Origin: a bacterium
Lineage (GTDB): Bacteria; UBP15; UBA6099; JAJRTR01
Assembly: GCA_024278215.1 (NCBI GenBank)
Contig: JAJRTR010000164.1
Location: 1-41,290 of the forward strand
Direction: 5' to 3'
DNA length: 41,290 bases
Of the stretch, positions 1-8,277 are shown in pieces. Each line of letters opens with the position of its first letter. Positions within the stretch are counted from its first letter, which is position 1. The translations under genes were made by a program, and so were the position numbers. The notes under the pieces are model-generated. The model was not told the DNA's origin and did no database searches. It worked only from the letters and a program-made list of their open reading frames with translations.

Positions 1-805
1 ACTGGCCTCAGCTGAATTGATCGGTTGTTTCGCTCTTACCGAACCCGGTTGCGGTTCGGACATTGCCGCAATCGAGACAACCGCGGAGAAGAAAAACGGC
101 GATTATATTCTCAATGGGAGAAAGACGTTAATAACAAATGGCCCTGTCGCGGACGTGGTTGTTGTTTTTGCGCGCACCGGTGAACCGAAGGATGCCGCAT
201 CGATAAGCGCTTTCGTGGTTGAAAGAGATACTGCGGGGCTGACTTGCGATGAAGCGACGGAGATGATGTGCGCAAGGGGCGCGGCCATGTCGAGCCTTGT
301 GTTCAAAGATTGCGAAATACCCGGGTCGAACCTGATAGGCGACGAGGGACAGGGTCTGGAAATCGCGAACCTGGTTCAGGATTACGCGCGTGTCAGTATG
401 GCGGCGATTGCTGTCGGTATTGCCAGGGCGGCGATGGAGGAATCCATAGCCCGCGCTGAAACGCGAATGGTTTTCGGAAAGTTGATAGGAAGTTATCAGG
501 ATATCAATCATAAAATCGCGACAATGCGTATGAATATAGAAGTGGCCAGGGAGCTGATCTACTACGCCGCCTGGCTGAAAGACAAAGGTGAAAAGTGTGA
601 AACAGATATTTCAGTTGCAAAGTTGTTTGCCTCTGAGATCGCTGTGAGGTCTGCGTCTGACGCGCTCCAGATACATGGTGGAGTGGGGCTCACGGTGGGG
701 CAAAAAGCAGAACGGCTGTACCGTGATGTAAAAATGTGCGAAATAGCCGGGGGTACATCAGAGATCCAACGCATGTCTATAGCAGGAGATGTCCTCTCTG
801 ACTGA
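1..805 (+). CDS. Acyl-CoA dehydrogenase, C-terminal part (5' end outside window)
   Basis: FAD-dependent acyl-CoA dehydrogenase that would introduce an alpha,beta double bond into a CoA thioester. The frame is open from the window edge, so the N-terminus is missing. Family signatures are clear: ALTEPGCGSD near the start (substrate and FAD loop) and QIHGGVGLT, RLYRDVK and GGTSEIQR near the end. The catalytic base is unusual. The short- and medium-chain enzymes carry Glu in YEGTS, but here the sequence reads AGGTS. The alternative Glu position used by isovaleryl-CoA and long-chain enzymes (LER) reads YAR. Neither usual site therefore holds an acid, and the substrate cannot be inferred. The gene ends with TGA, and the alcohol dehydrogenase follows 47 bases later on the same strand. 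The family assignment is certain; the specificity is unknown. Confidence 0.93.
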   Translation, partial: LASAELIGCFALTEPGCGSDIAAIETTAEKKNGDYILNGRKTLITNGPVADVVVVFARTGEPKDAASISAFVVERDTAGLTCDEATEMMCARGAAMSSLVFKDCEIPGSNLIGDEGQGLEIANLVQDYARVSMAAIAVGIARAAMEESIARAETRMVFGKLIGSYQDINHKIATMRMNIEVARELIYYAAWLKDKGEKCETDISVAKLFASEIAVRSASDALQIHGGVGLTVGQKAERLYRDVKMCEIAGGTSEIQRMSIAGDVLSD

Positions 806-852
806 AAACGTATTTGAAGAAAAAACGGGCATTCGAGAAAGGGGTAAATGTT

Positions 853-2019
853 ATGCCACTCCAGGAATATTTTGAGTTTCACGACAAGACGAAACTGGTG
901 TATGGGCCCGGCACGATAGATCAAGCAGGTACGGAAGCAAAGTTGATTGGAGGCACAAAGGCTGTATTGATAACCGACGACGTGATTCGCGGACTGGGTT
1001 TTCCCGACACAGTGATAGAGAGCTTTGAGGACGCAGGCATAGATGTTGTGCTCGTGCGCGACGATATACCGCAGGATTCCAATGTGGGGATTATCACAGA
1101 GACAAGCAGCCAGGCAAAGACAAAGGGAGTTGATCTATGTGTTGGAATTGGCGGAGGCAGCGTGCTTGACACGATGAAGATGGTCAACCTGCTTCTGACC
1201 GAGGGTGGTGACCTTCTTAAAGACCACTAGGGCGCTTATATCCAGGAGCGTCCATTAAAACCGATGATCGCGATTCCGACAACGGCGGGAACCGGAAGCG
1301 AGGTAACCTTCGCTGCAGTGATCAAGGATCACGATTCCAATATGAAGGTCTCTTATGTCAGCCATTTCTTCGCGCCGAATGTTGCCATCCTGGACCCGAA
1401 TGTAACTCTGTCGATGCCGCCGAATATCACGGCATTCACGGGAATGGACGCTCTTACACATGTTATCGAATCGCTGCATAGCACGGAATCGACGCCAATT
1501 ACGGATGCGCTGTCGGCGGGTGCGATCCGGTCAATCAATACAAATCTGCCGATAGCAGTTGAAAATGGAAAAGACGTCGAAGCGCGTGGCCGGATGTTGA
1601 TTGCTTCCTGCACGGCGGGGCTCGCTTTCGCCAATTCGCTTGTAGGCATAGTACACGGAATCGCTCACTCCATTGGAGGCATAGCCGGCGTTCCTCACGG
1701 ACTGGCGAACTCGATAATGCTGCCTGTCTGCATGGAATGGAACCTGGACCACTGTCCCGAAAAGTATGCGATTTCCGCGCACGCCATGGGGGTGGTTCCA
1801 ACCGGTAATGCAAAAGCAGATGCAGTTGCTGGAATACAAAAAGTGCGTGAACTGATAGCGAAGATAGGATTACCCACTAATTTGAGTGAAGTGGGAGTGA
1901 CAGCAGATCAGTTCGAACCCATTGCCGACCTTACCATGGGTGACGGCACGATATATACAAACCCAAGACCGGTGGAAGATCCCGCCGATGTTGTGGAGCT
2001 TCTAAAAAAGGTTTTTTAA
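853..2019 (+). pseudogene. Iron-containing alcohol dehydrogenase interrupted by in-frame TAG
   Basis: Group III (Fe-dependent) alcohol dehydrogenase, which oxidises an alcohol or reduces an aldehyde or ketone with NAD(P). The ATG at 853 follows GAGAAAGGGG; an upstream TTG at 814 is less likely. The NAD-binding motif GIGGGSVLDT is present. Codon 126 (1228-1230) is TAG, after which the same frame resumes without any shift (GAYIQERPLKPMIAIPTTAGTGSE) and runs to TAA at 2019. Counting the amber as one residue gives 388 aa, a normal family length. All metal ligands survive downstream: D199, H203, H272 and H282. The amber falls in a variable position (K-D-H-x-G-A), and CAG (Gln) is one transition away. 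Explanations are a recent nonsense mutation, a sequencing error, amber readthrough or pyrrolysine. TAG ends other genes in this window (3762, 6657, 10671), which disfavours general recoding. Confidence 0.85.
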
Positions 2020-2087
2020 AGTATCAGTTGCCTGATTGATTTTGCTCGGTAAACGGGTTCTGTAGAACCGAGAGAAAGGAATCTGAA

Positions 2088-2501
2088 ATGGACCAATTAT
2101 TCAGAGACACAAACCATCTTTATGAGGTGCTGATCCCCTTTTACAACAATCTGAAGGATGACGAAGTAATAGGGCCAAAAGTATTAAGCAGCGGGCTGGT
2201 AATTCAGTTCAGGTATTCCGAGCCGGACGGAGTAATAACGATTGATTGCCCCAATGAGAAAATTATCCAGGGTGACGATGACTCCATTATTCCTACAGTG
2301 ACCATGACAATGAAAGCGAATATCGCGCACAAGTTCTGGCTGGGAAAACTCAACCTGATGATAGCGTTGACTAAAAGAGAAATCATCGCCAGGGGCCCAA
2401 TTGCTTCAACGATGAAACTTCTCCCGATAATCAAGGGCGCATACGCGATGTATGCCGATTACCTGAAAGAGATCGGGATGGAAGAGACAATTGATGTTTG
2501 A
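2088..2501 (+). CDS. SCP2 sterol-binding domain protein
   Basis: A 137-residue protein consisting of a single SCP2 (sterol carrier protein 2) domain. The fold has a hydrophobic tunnel that binds sterols, fatty acids or acyl-CoAs. Family features are the alternating strand pattern around VIQFRYSEPDGVITIDC and the following helix-strand block with KFWLGKLN and a GPIAS turn before the C-terminal amphipathic helix. The start is supported by GAGAGAAAGGA about 6 bases upstream of the ATG. The gene lies between the alcohol dehydrogenase and the first thiolase-fold gene. Two more SCP2 domains occur in the DUF35 fusion at 4995-6155, so lipid-like acyl-CoA binding recurs in this operon. No enzymatic activity is expected; the likely role is to present a hydrophobic intermediate to the cleavage enzymes (inference). 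Confidence 0.85.
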   Translation: MDQLFRDTNHLYEVLIPFYNNLKDDEVIGPKVLSSGLVIQFRYSEPDGVITIDCPNEKIIQGDDDSIIPTVTMTMKANIAHKFWLGKLNLMIALTKREIIARGPIASTMKLLPIIKGAYAMYADYLKEIGMEETIDV

Positions 2502-2517
2502 ACGTAAGAAGAATGGT

Positions 2518-2551
2518 AACACTTCAGCCATCTTCACTTGGCTAAAGTGTT
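2518..2551 (+). promoter_or_regulatory. Intercistronic stem-loop between SCP2 and thiolase genes
   Basis: The arms AACACTTCAGCCA (2518-2530) and TGGCTAAAGTGTT (2539-2551) pair over 13 positions with one mismatch and an 8-base loop. No T-run follows, so a simple terminator is unlikely. An mRNA processing or stabilising hairpin that separates the upstream genes from the thiolase block is more plausible. Confidence 0.55.
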
Positions 2552-2613
2552 GCTACTAATCAGAGTTTGGGATATGAACGACAGCATATCCTATGATGAA
2601 AGGAGTGTGAGAA

Positions 2614-3762
2614 ATGGCAAACAGAGCAGCTATATGCGCGGTAGCGCAGATTCCGTTTGAATCGAACTTATGGCAACAACGGGTGCAGGGAATGGTTTTC
2701 CCCGTTGTGAAATCCATCATGGAACAAACCGGTGTCTCCTTCGGCGGCGAAAAGGGCATCCAGAACGTCGTGACGTGCTCGGACGACGTGTTCGACGCGC
2801 GAACTATCTCAGACAATGGCGTCACCGACGAGGTGGGAGCACACTACCAGGGTGAGGAAAAAGTCGCAATGGACGGTGTCAACGCGATAGCATACGCCCT
2901 CGCTTGCATCCTCTCCGGGCATGATGATGTCACTATGGTCGTGGCCCACTGCAAGGAATCCCAGAGCGAGGACAGGAACATGTGTACCAACCTCGCTTTC
3001 GATCCGTTCTATTGCAGGCCGGTCGGATTGGATTACCTGAACCTGGCGGCAATGCAGGCGCGAGCATACATGGACGTGTCGGGAATCACAGACAAACACC
3101 TCGCAAAGGTAGTGGAACTTTCAAGGAAGAACGCGGCGGAAAATCCGCTGGCAATCGCCAGAGAGCCGGTTTCGGCGGAGGAAGTAATGAAATCGCCTAT
3201 GATCTGCGACCCGATACGTGATCTGCATGTCTATCCCGTTTCCGACGGCGCGATTGCAATGCTGATCGCAAACGAGGATCGATGCCGGGAGTTTACGGAT
3301 AAACCGGTATGGATCACTGGATTCGGCAATTGTATGGACAGCTATTTTCCCGGCGACAGGAACCTCGCAAGCAACTTCTCACTGAAACGGGCGGCGGAGC
3401 GGGCCTACATAATGGCAGGTGTCACTAATCCTGAAAAAGAGTTTGACATGGCCGAGGTGCATTCTTCATACGCCTACCAGTTGCCGATGTGGTGCGAGGG
3501 ACTTGGACTGTGCGGTGAAGGAAATGGAGGCGAGTGGATAGACGGCGGCGGTATGGAAAAGAAAAATGTGAACCCGTCAGGCGGTCCGCTTGGCGGTTTC
3601 CCCATAATGGTCGGCGGTCTGGCCGGTGCTGCGGAAGCTGTTCTACAACTACGCGGTGAGGCCGGGAAACGCCAGATTTATGGCGCAAAAAAAGCGCTGG
3701 CTCACGGCACAACAGGCGCGGCCGGACAGCATCACGCCGTTATGATACTCGAAAACAAATAG
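2614..3762 (+). CDS. Thiolase-fold protein, SCP-x/Ltp2-like, catalytic Cys absent
   Basis: A 382-residue thiolase-superfamily protein. Recognisable elements are the AEVHSSYAYQ block, which corresponds to EVHDxF in SCP-x thiolases, and the NPSGGPLGG block near the C-terminus. The residues that define a real thiolase are missing. The nucleophilic Cys position lies in KVAMDGVNA, with no Cys. The GHP histidine is replaced in GGFP, and the C-terminal Cys is replaced in LAHGTTG. Steroid side-chain aldolases of the Ltp2 type also lost the thiolase triad and work with a DUF35 partner, so a retro-aldolase or other C-C lyase acting on an acyl-CoA is a reasonable guess. A good ribosome site (AAAGGAGTG) precedes the ATG, the stop is TAG, and the next thiolase-fold gene begins 15 bases later. 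The fold is secure; the reaction is inferred. Confidence 0.85.
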   Translation: MANRAAICAVAQIPFESNLWQQRVQGMVFPVVKSIMEQTGVSFGGEKGIQNVVTCSDDVFDARTISDNGVTDEVGAHYQGEEKVAMDGVNAIAYALACILSGHDDVTMVVAHCKESQSEDRNMCTNLAFDPFYCRPVGLDYLNLAAMQARAYMDVSGITDKHLAKVVELSRKNAAENPLAIAREPVSAEEVMKSPMICDPIRDLHVYPVSDGAIAMLIANEDRCREFTDKPVWITGFGNCMDSYFPGDRNLASNFSLKRAAERAYIMAGVTNPEKEFDMAEVHSSYAYQLPMWCEGLGLCGEGNGGEWIDGGGMEKKNVNPSGGPLGGFPIMVGGLAGAAEAVLQLRGEAGKRQIYGAKKALAHGTTGAAGQHHAVMILENK

Positions 3763-3777
3763 AGAGGAGGCTCGAAC

Positions 3778-4998
3778 ATGAATAAAAAACACAAGAAAAA
3801 CAGGAACGTTGCAATAATCGGCGTCGGGCAGACTGTCTACTCCAGCCACCGCGAAGATGTGAACCAGCCCGAGATGATCCACGAGGCTGTTTCACTGGCA
3901 CTCAAGGACGCTGGACTGACGATGGATGATATAGATTGTGTTGTGCATGGCAATATGGAGCTTTTCGAGATGGTGCATCAGCCGGACATGTGGCATACCA
4001 TTGGAGACGGCGCGTATGGAAAAAGCGCGTTCAGGCTGACCACCGGAGGCACAACCGGTGCGACTCTCGTGAGCGCGGCGGATAACCTTGTCGCCTCGGG
4101 CATGTACGATGTTGTAATGGCAGTCGGCTTCGAGAAATTACAGGAGGGGCATACAACAGGCGGCATTACCAATATGGCAGACCCGCTGTGGACCCGGCAC
4201 CTCCAGACCGGCGCTCTCACAGGCGCGACAGCCTCATATATGATACAGGAATTCGGCGAGGAACGCGCAAAACGCGCCGCTATGAAACACCGCATCGACA
4301 TGGACAAGCACGCTGTGCTCAATCCCAACTCGCACCGCAGTTTCGGACTCGATTACGATCAGATGGATGACCTCATAAAGAACTCGCCTCAGCTTGCCGG
4401 TGAGCTCCGTCTCATTCACATGTGCTCCCAGAGCGACGGTGCGTGCGTCGTCATCATGGCATCCGAAGAAAAAGCAAAAAAACTCAGCAATAAACCGGTC
4501 TGGATTCGCGACCACATCACCATTCACCGCGAGGAAAATTTTTCCACTATGTTTACGTACGATATGGATGAGCGCGATCCCACCACTCACCGTGTCGCCG
4601 CAGAAAGACTCTTCGAGCGGAATGGTATCAAAGACCCGGTTGAATATTTCAATGTGTTCGAGATGTATGACCCTTCATCATGGTGGGGGCTCGACTGGTT
4701 GCGCGACTTTTTCTTGCTCGAGGGCGACGAAGTCCTGACAATGGTGGAAAGCGATGACTTTAAGATCGGCGGTAAAATACCCGTAAATCCATCGGGCGGT
4801 GTCACATCGGCTAATCCCATCGGTGCAACAGCTATGATCCGGGTAGCGGAAGCAGCGCTCCAGGTTCGTGGAGACGCCGGCGGACACCAGGTGCCGGGCG
4901 AAGTGAATCACGCACTCGCCTCAGGCTTCGGAGGCACCTACTGGACCGTTCTGTTCATGCTGGAAAAGAATCTTGACTGGCAGAAGGGAGAACAATGA
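3778..4998 (+). CDS. Second thiolase-fold protein without catalytic Cys
   Basis: A 406-residue thiolase-superfamily protein preceded by a strong ribosome site (AGAGAGGAGG). It starts with the typical core NVAIIGVGQT. The strand-turn-helix that normally holds the nucleophile reads LTTGGTTGATLVSAADN, with Gly/Thr in place of Cys. The GHP-type histidine is replaced in NPIGATAM, and the C-terminal motif lacks the second Cys (HALASGFGG). NPSGG is shared with the preceding protein, although overall the two are different subfamilies. Its stop codon overlaps the start of the SCP2-DUF35 fusion (ATGA at 4995-4998), which implies translational coupling. These two may form one complex. The partner pairing and a non-thiolase chemistry (aldolase or acyl transfer on CoA esters) are inferences from known Ltp2-DUF35 and BbsB-BbsA pairs. 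Confidence 0.85.
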   Translation: MNKKHKKNRNVAIIGVGQTVYSSHREDVNQPEMIHEAVSLALKDAGLTMDDIDCVVHGNMELFEMVHQPDMWHTIGDGAYGKSAFRLTTGGTTGATLVSAADNLVASGMYDVVMAVGFEKLQEGHTTGGITNMADPLWTRHLQTGALTGATASYMIQEFGEERAKRAAMKHRIDMDKHAVLNPNSHRSFGLDYDQMDDLIKNSPQLAGELRLIHMCSQSDGACVVIMASEEKAKKLSNKPVWIRDHITIHREENFSTMFTYDMDERDPTTHRVAAERLFERNGIKDPVEYFNVFEMYDPSSWWGLDWLRDFFLLEGDEVLTMVESDDFKIGGKIPVNPSGGVTSANPIGATAMIRVAEAALQVRGDAGGHQVPGEVNHALASGFGGTYWTVLFMLEKNLDWQKGEQ

Positions 4999-6155
4999 GC
5001 GAATACTATGGAACAACGGTAGAAGATATTTTTAAAACCCAGAATAAGCGATTCCGGGCTGAAGGCTCGGAGGGTGTGGACGCTGTTTTCGCTTATGACG
5101 TACAGGGCGAAGGCGGCGGAAGGTGGAAATTAACAATTAAAGACGGTGCCTGCGCGACCGAGAAACTTGATAGCGATGATTTTGGCGAATATTCGGTAAA
5201 AATTACGGTGGATGCTGAAACATTCGTAGGTGTTACCATCGGAAAAATCGACGGAACAGAGGCTTTCACCGCGGGCAAGCTGAAAGTGGATGGGCAAATA
5301 CCGCTAATGATGGAGTTGCCGAAACTCTTTACGAAATATGCGCCTCCCGGAAAAGAAGTAACTGCCGCAGACATCCTGGCAACCTCCGAGTCGCGTTTTC
5401 AACCGGAAAACGCGGAAGGACTCGATATCACTGTCGGGTACAACCTCGCCGGCGACGGCGGCGGTCAGTGGACGGCTGTCATAAAAGACGGCACATGCAA
5501 ACTTGAAGAAGGTCTTCGAGACAATCTAACGGTATGCAACATCGTGAAGGCGAAGGACTTTGTCGATCTCATGCTTGGTAAGCTGGACCCCATAGTCGCC
5601 TTCGGAGCAGGCAGGCTGCGGCTGGTCGGAGATATGGAGATCGCTCAGCGGCTGCCCAAAATATTCTCAAAGTTCAAATCGAATGCGTCGGAGCCTGTTG
5701 AAGAACTTATCATGCTCAAAAAGATTATTTCCGTCGACATGAAATACTCCACAGGCCCGACAATGGGGAAATTCTTGAATGGCCTCAAGGAAAAGAAAAT
5801 TCTCGCCAACGTGTGCCCCAAATGCGGCCGCAAGCAATTGCCACCGCGCGAGTGTTGCGCTGTCTGCCGGTGTGATGTGGATGAATTTGTGGAAGTCGGC
5901 CCGGAGGGGATTGTCACATATTGCGATATTATTTATTATGCCAGCCCCGATCCGCTTACAGGAGAGACCCGTGAAACTCCTTATGGCGCCCTTTTCGTGC
6001 TACTCGATGGATGCAAAGACCGTGAAGCGCTCTGGCACCTGCTCAAGAAGGAAGACCTGGTCGATGTCAAGCGTGGTGACCGTGTACGGCCCGTATGGGT
6101 CGAAAATCCCACCGGCTCGGTGTACGACATAATTTACTTCGAGAAAGTGCGGTGA
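4995..6155 (+). CDS. SCP2-SCP2-DUF35 fusion protein
   Basis: A 386-residue three-domain protein. Residues about 5-112 and 118-230 are two tandem SCP2-type lipid-binding domains that resemble each other: GEGGGRWKLTIKDG and GDGGGQWTAVIKDG occur at equivalent places. Residues about 250-386 are a DUF35 (ChsH2/BbsA-type) domain. It has a zinc ribbon with C274-x2-C277 and C288-x2-C291, followed by an OB-fold containing GIVTYCDIIYY. DUF35 proteins bind thiolase-fold enzymes and help position the acyl-CoA. The ATG overlaps the stop of the second thiolase-like gene, so the two are probably made together and associate. In steroid degradation the DUF35 module is fused to a MaoC hydratase; here it is fused to two lipid-carrier domains, which suggests substrate delivery. 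Domain calls are confident; function is inferred. Confidence 0.85.
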   Translation: MSEYYGTTVEDIFKTQNKRFRAEGSEGVDAVFAYDVQGEGGGRWKLTIKDGACATEKLDSDDFGEYSVKITVDAETFVGVTIGKIDGTEAFTAGKLKVDGQIPLMMELPKLFTKYAPPGKEVTAADILATSESRFQPENAEGLDITVGYNLAGDGGGQWTAVIKDGTCKLEEGLRDNLTVCNIVKAKDFVDLMLGKLDPIVAFGAGRLRLVGDMEIAQRLPKIFSKFKSNASEPVEELIMLKKIISVDMKYSTGPTMGKFLNGLKEKKILANVCPKCGRKQLPPRECCAVCRCDVDEFVEVGPEGIVTYCDIIYYASPDPLTGETRETPYGALFVLLDGCKDREALWHLLKKEDLVDVKRGDRVRPVWVENPTGSVYDIIYFEKVR

Positions 6156-6201
6156 AGTTTTTCGAGTTTTTATGTGAATATTTCAAAAAGGAGAATCCGC
6201 T

Positions 6202-6657
6202 ATGAATCAGGAAAATAAAGATTGCTATGTTGTCGACGGAAAGCTGGCGTTGCCTTACCAGTATTTCGCGGGCAGAACCGGCAGCAGGTTCCTAATATCG
6301 CTACGCGACAAGAAAAAAATCTTCGGCGTTAAATGCAACAAGTGCGACAAGGTATTCGTGCCGCCCAGGCAGACTTGCGAACGCTGTTTCGAGAACATAA
6401 GCAATAACTGGGTGGAGTTATCTGACACAGGCGAGATAGTTAACTTCTCAGTGGTGCGATACGAGGGCAAACATCTGCCGCGCAAGCCGCCATTTGTACT
6501 CGCGCTTATCAAGCTGGGCGGTGCCGATACACCGATGACGCATATCGTCGAGGGAATCGAGCCGGAAAAAGTCGAAGTCGGCATGAAGGTCAAAGCAACA
6601 TTTTCAGACGAACCGACAAACACCATTCTCGACCTCGACCATTTCGAGCCGGTGTAG
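6202..6657 (+). CDS. DUF35 zinc-ribbon/OB-fold protein
   Basis: A 151-residue stand-alone DUF35 protein. The rubredoxin-like zinc ribbon uses C45-x2-C48 and C59-x2-C62 with the usual FVPPRQ spacer. An OB-fold follows, beginning WVELSDTGEIVNFSVV, which is the classical acyl-CoA-associated part. AAAAGGAG lies 7 bases upstream of the ATG. Together with the DUF35 module of the fusion at 4995-6155 there are two DUF35 partners for two thiolase-fold proteins, so two separate thiolase/DUF35 complexes could exist. Proteins of this family, such as BbsA and ChsH2, have no catalytic role alone. The stop codon is TAG. The gap of 46 bases to the previous gene supports co-transcription. Confidence 0.88.
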   Translation: MNQENKDCYVVDGKLALPYQYFAGRTGSRFLISLRDKKKIFGVKCNKCDKVFVPPRQTCERCFENISNNWVELSDTGEIVNFSVVRYEGKHLPRKPPFVLALIKLGGADTPMTHIVEGIEPEKVEVGMKVKATFSDEPTNTILDLDHFEPV

Positions 6658-6771
6658 GACATTGCGGCATAGCCGGTTCTTGCGTTTTTTCGAAACACCT
6701 TTGGAAACTGTCCGGATAATTTGTTGTTTTGCGTTTCAATTTAACTGATCACATTATACAGGAGGTTACAG

Positions 6772-8277
6772 ATGGGGTTTTCATACTATTGGTCTCCGGA
6801 GCATCAGCGTGCCTGGAGTGAAAAGCAACTTCTACGCTATGTGAAAAGTCATATTCTTACATACCATCCCTTCTATAGAAAGAAGTGCCGGGAAATGGGA
6901 ATCGGCAGCGGGAATCTGAAAAACTATGAGGACTTCAGGAAGTTCCCTCTCGTGACCAAAACGGACCTGGTTGAAGACCCACGCGCTTTCATCCTTCAGC
7001 CGACGTTTCCCGGCAGAGAACCGCTGTACAAGAACATCGCTCCCATCAGGAAAGCGGACCTCCTCAGATACGCATACCAGGCAGTTCGCCGACCGCTGCT
7101 CGCCAGCGCAACAGGCGAAGAACGCACCTTGAAAAAACGCATCGAGGCCGAAGCGCGGCGGGAATGGTTCCCCATACACTTCCATGCAAGCGGTGGCACA
7201 ACCGGCAACCCGAGTCCCGCTGTATATACTCATCACGACATCTTCAACGTCACCCCGAGTATAGTTTCTATGTCCAGCTGGTGCGGCATCAAGCCCGAGC
7301 ATAAAATGTTGAACCTCTTCCCCGCCGCACCGCACCTCGCTTTCTTTCAGGTAGTATTCAGTCAGTTTCTGATGGCCGGACATGTATTTCATACATGCGG
7401 CGGATCGGTAATACCCACAGAACGACAAATCCAAATCTGCGAGCAGCTTGAATTTGATAATATCGTAGCCATCCCATCATATCTTACGTACTGGCTTGAA
7501 GTTGCGGAAAAAATGCGAAAAAGGGGCGACATAAAGAAGATTGACAACATCAAGTATGCCGTCGTTTCGGGAGAGCCAATGGTACCCGCTTACCGCGAAC
7601 GCATTAAAGAACAGTTCGCCGCCATCGGATCAAAAGATGTCACTATTATTGAGGGCTACGGAATGACAGAGTTGAAAGGCGCATTTTATGAGTGCGCCGA
7701 AGGCTCGGGCATTCATTTAAATACTGAACATTACTTCTGGGAAGTGCTTGATCCTGAAACAAAAGAGCCGGTGCCGGAAGGTCATGAAGGTGTTCTCACT
7801 TTCAGCCATATAGACTTCCGGGGCACCGTGTTGATCCGCTACTTCACCGGTGATCTCATAAAGGGAATGGTATGGGAAAAATGTGAGCACTGTGGGCATA
7901 CCAGCCCGAAACTGCTAACGCCCCTGTGCCGCGCGGTTAAAGATTTTACTAAAATAAAAGGCTCGCGCGTTAACCTTTTGAATCTCCAGACCGCCATTCG
8001 AAACACCGAGGGAGTCGAATCGTTTCAGGTGGTCATAACCAAACAACGTCCGGAAGACCCCTATTCAAGAGACTGGGTCCGAATACACGTTGCGAAAAAA
8101 GCAGATGCGAATGAGCAAACCATAGTTCCGATTCTGAAAAAGAACGTGAAACTCGACTGTGAAATATCGCCGTCCGAGGTGATATTCAATACACCGGAAG
8201 AAGTCGAAAACATGCTGTTCGCCCGCACCAACCTGAAAGCCGACTGGATTATAGACGAACGGCAGGTGCATGTGTGA
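6772..8277 (+). CDS. Phenylacetate-CoA ligase-like AMP-forming enzyme
   Basis: A 501-residue adenylate-forming enzyme of the PaaK branch of the AMP-binding family, which activates a carboxylic acid to its CoA thioester via an acyl-adenylate. The N-terminus has the PaaK-like pattern LLRYVKSHILTYHPFYRK. The ATP-binding loop is ASGGTTGNPSP (about residues 139-149). EGYGMTEL (294-301) is the adenylate-binding motif, and YFTGD (357-361) is the hinge-region aspartate motif. A CxxC pair in CEHCGH follows. It is about 70 residues longer than typical PaaK (around 430), and the extra length lies before the ATP loop. CAGGAGG precedes the ATG by 6 bases. As last gene of the operon it probably makes the CoA ester that the other enzymes process. 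The acid substrate is unknown. Confidence 0.88.
   Translation: MGFSYYWSPEHQRAWSEKQLLRYVKSHILTYHPFYRKKCREMGIGSGNLKNYEDFRKFPLVTKTDLVEDPRAFILQPTFPGREPLYKNIAPIRKADLLRYAYQAVRRPLLASATGEERTLKKRIEAEARREWFPIHFHASGGTTGNPSPAVYTHHDIFNVTPSIVSMSSWCGIKPEHKMLNLFPAAPHLAFFQVVFSQFLMAGHVFHTCGGSVIPTERQIQICEQLEFDNIVAIPSYLTYWLEVAEKMRKRGDIKKIDNIKYAVVSGEPMVPAYRERIKEQFAAIGSKDVTIIEGYGMTELKGAFYECAEGSGIHLNTEHYFWEVLDPETKEPVPEGHEGVLTFSHIDFRGTVLIRYFTGDLIKGMVWEKCEHCGHTSPKLLTPLCRAVKDFTKIKGSRVNLLNLQTAIRNTEGVESFQVVITKQRPEDPYSRDWVRIHVAKKADANEQTIVPILKKNVKLDCEISPSEVIFNTPEEVENMLFARTNLKADWIIDERQVHV

Noticed and set aside
1228-1230. Firm claim that the amber codon encodes pyrrolysine
   Set aside because: No pyl gene is in the window, TAG is used as an ordinary stop at 3762, 6657 and 10671, and a single C-to-T change explains it.
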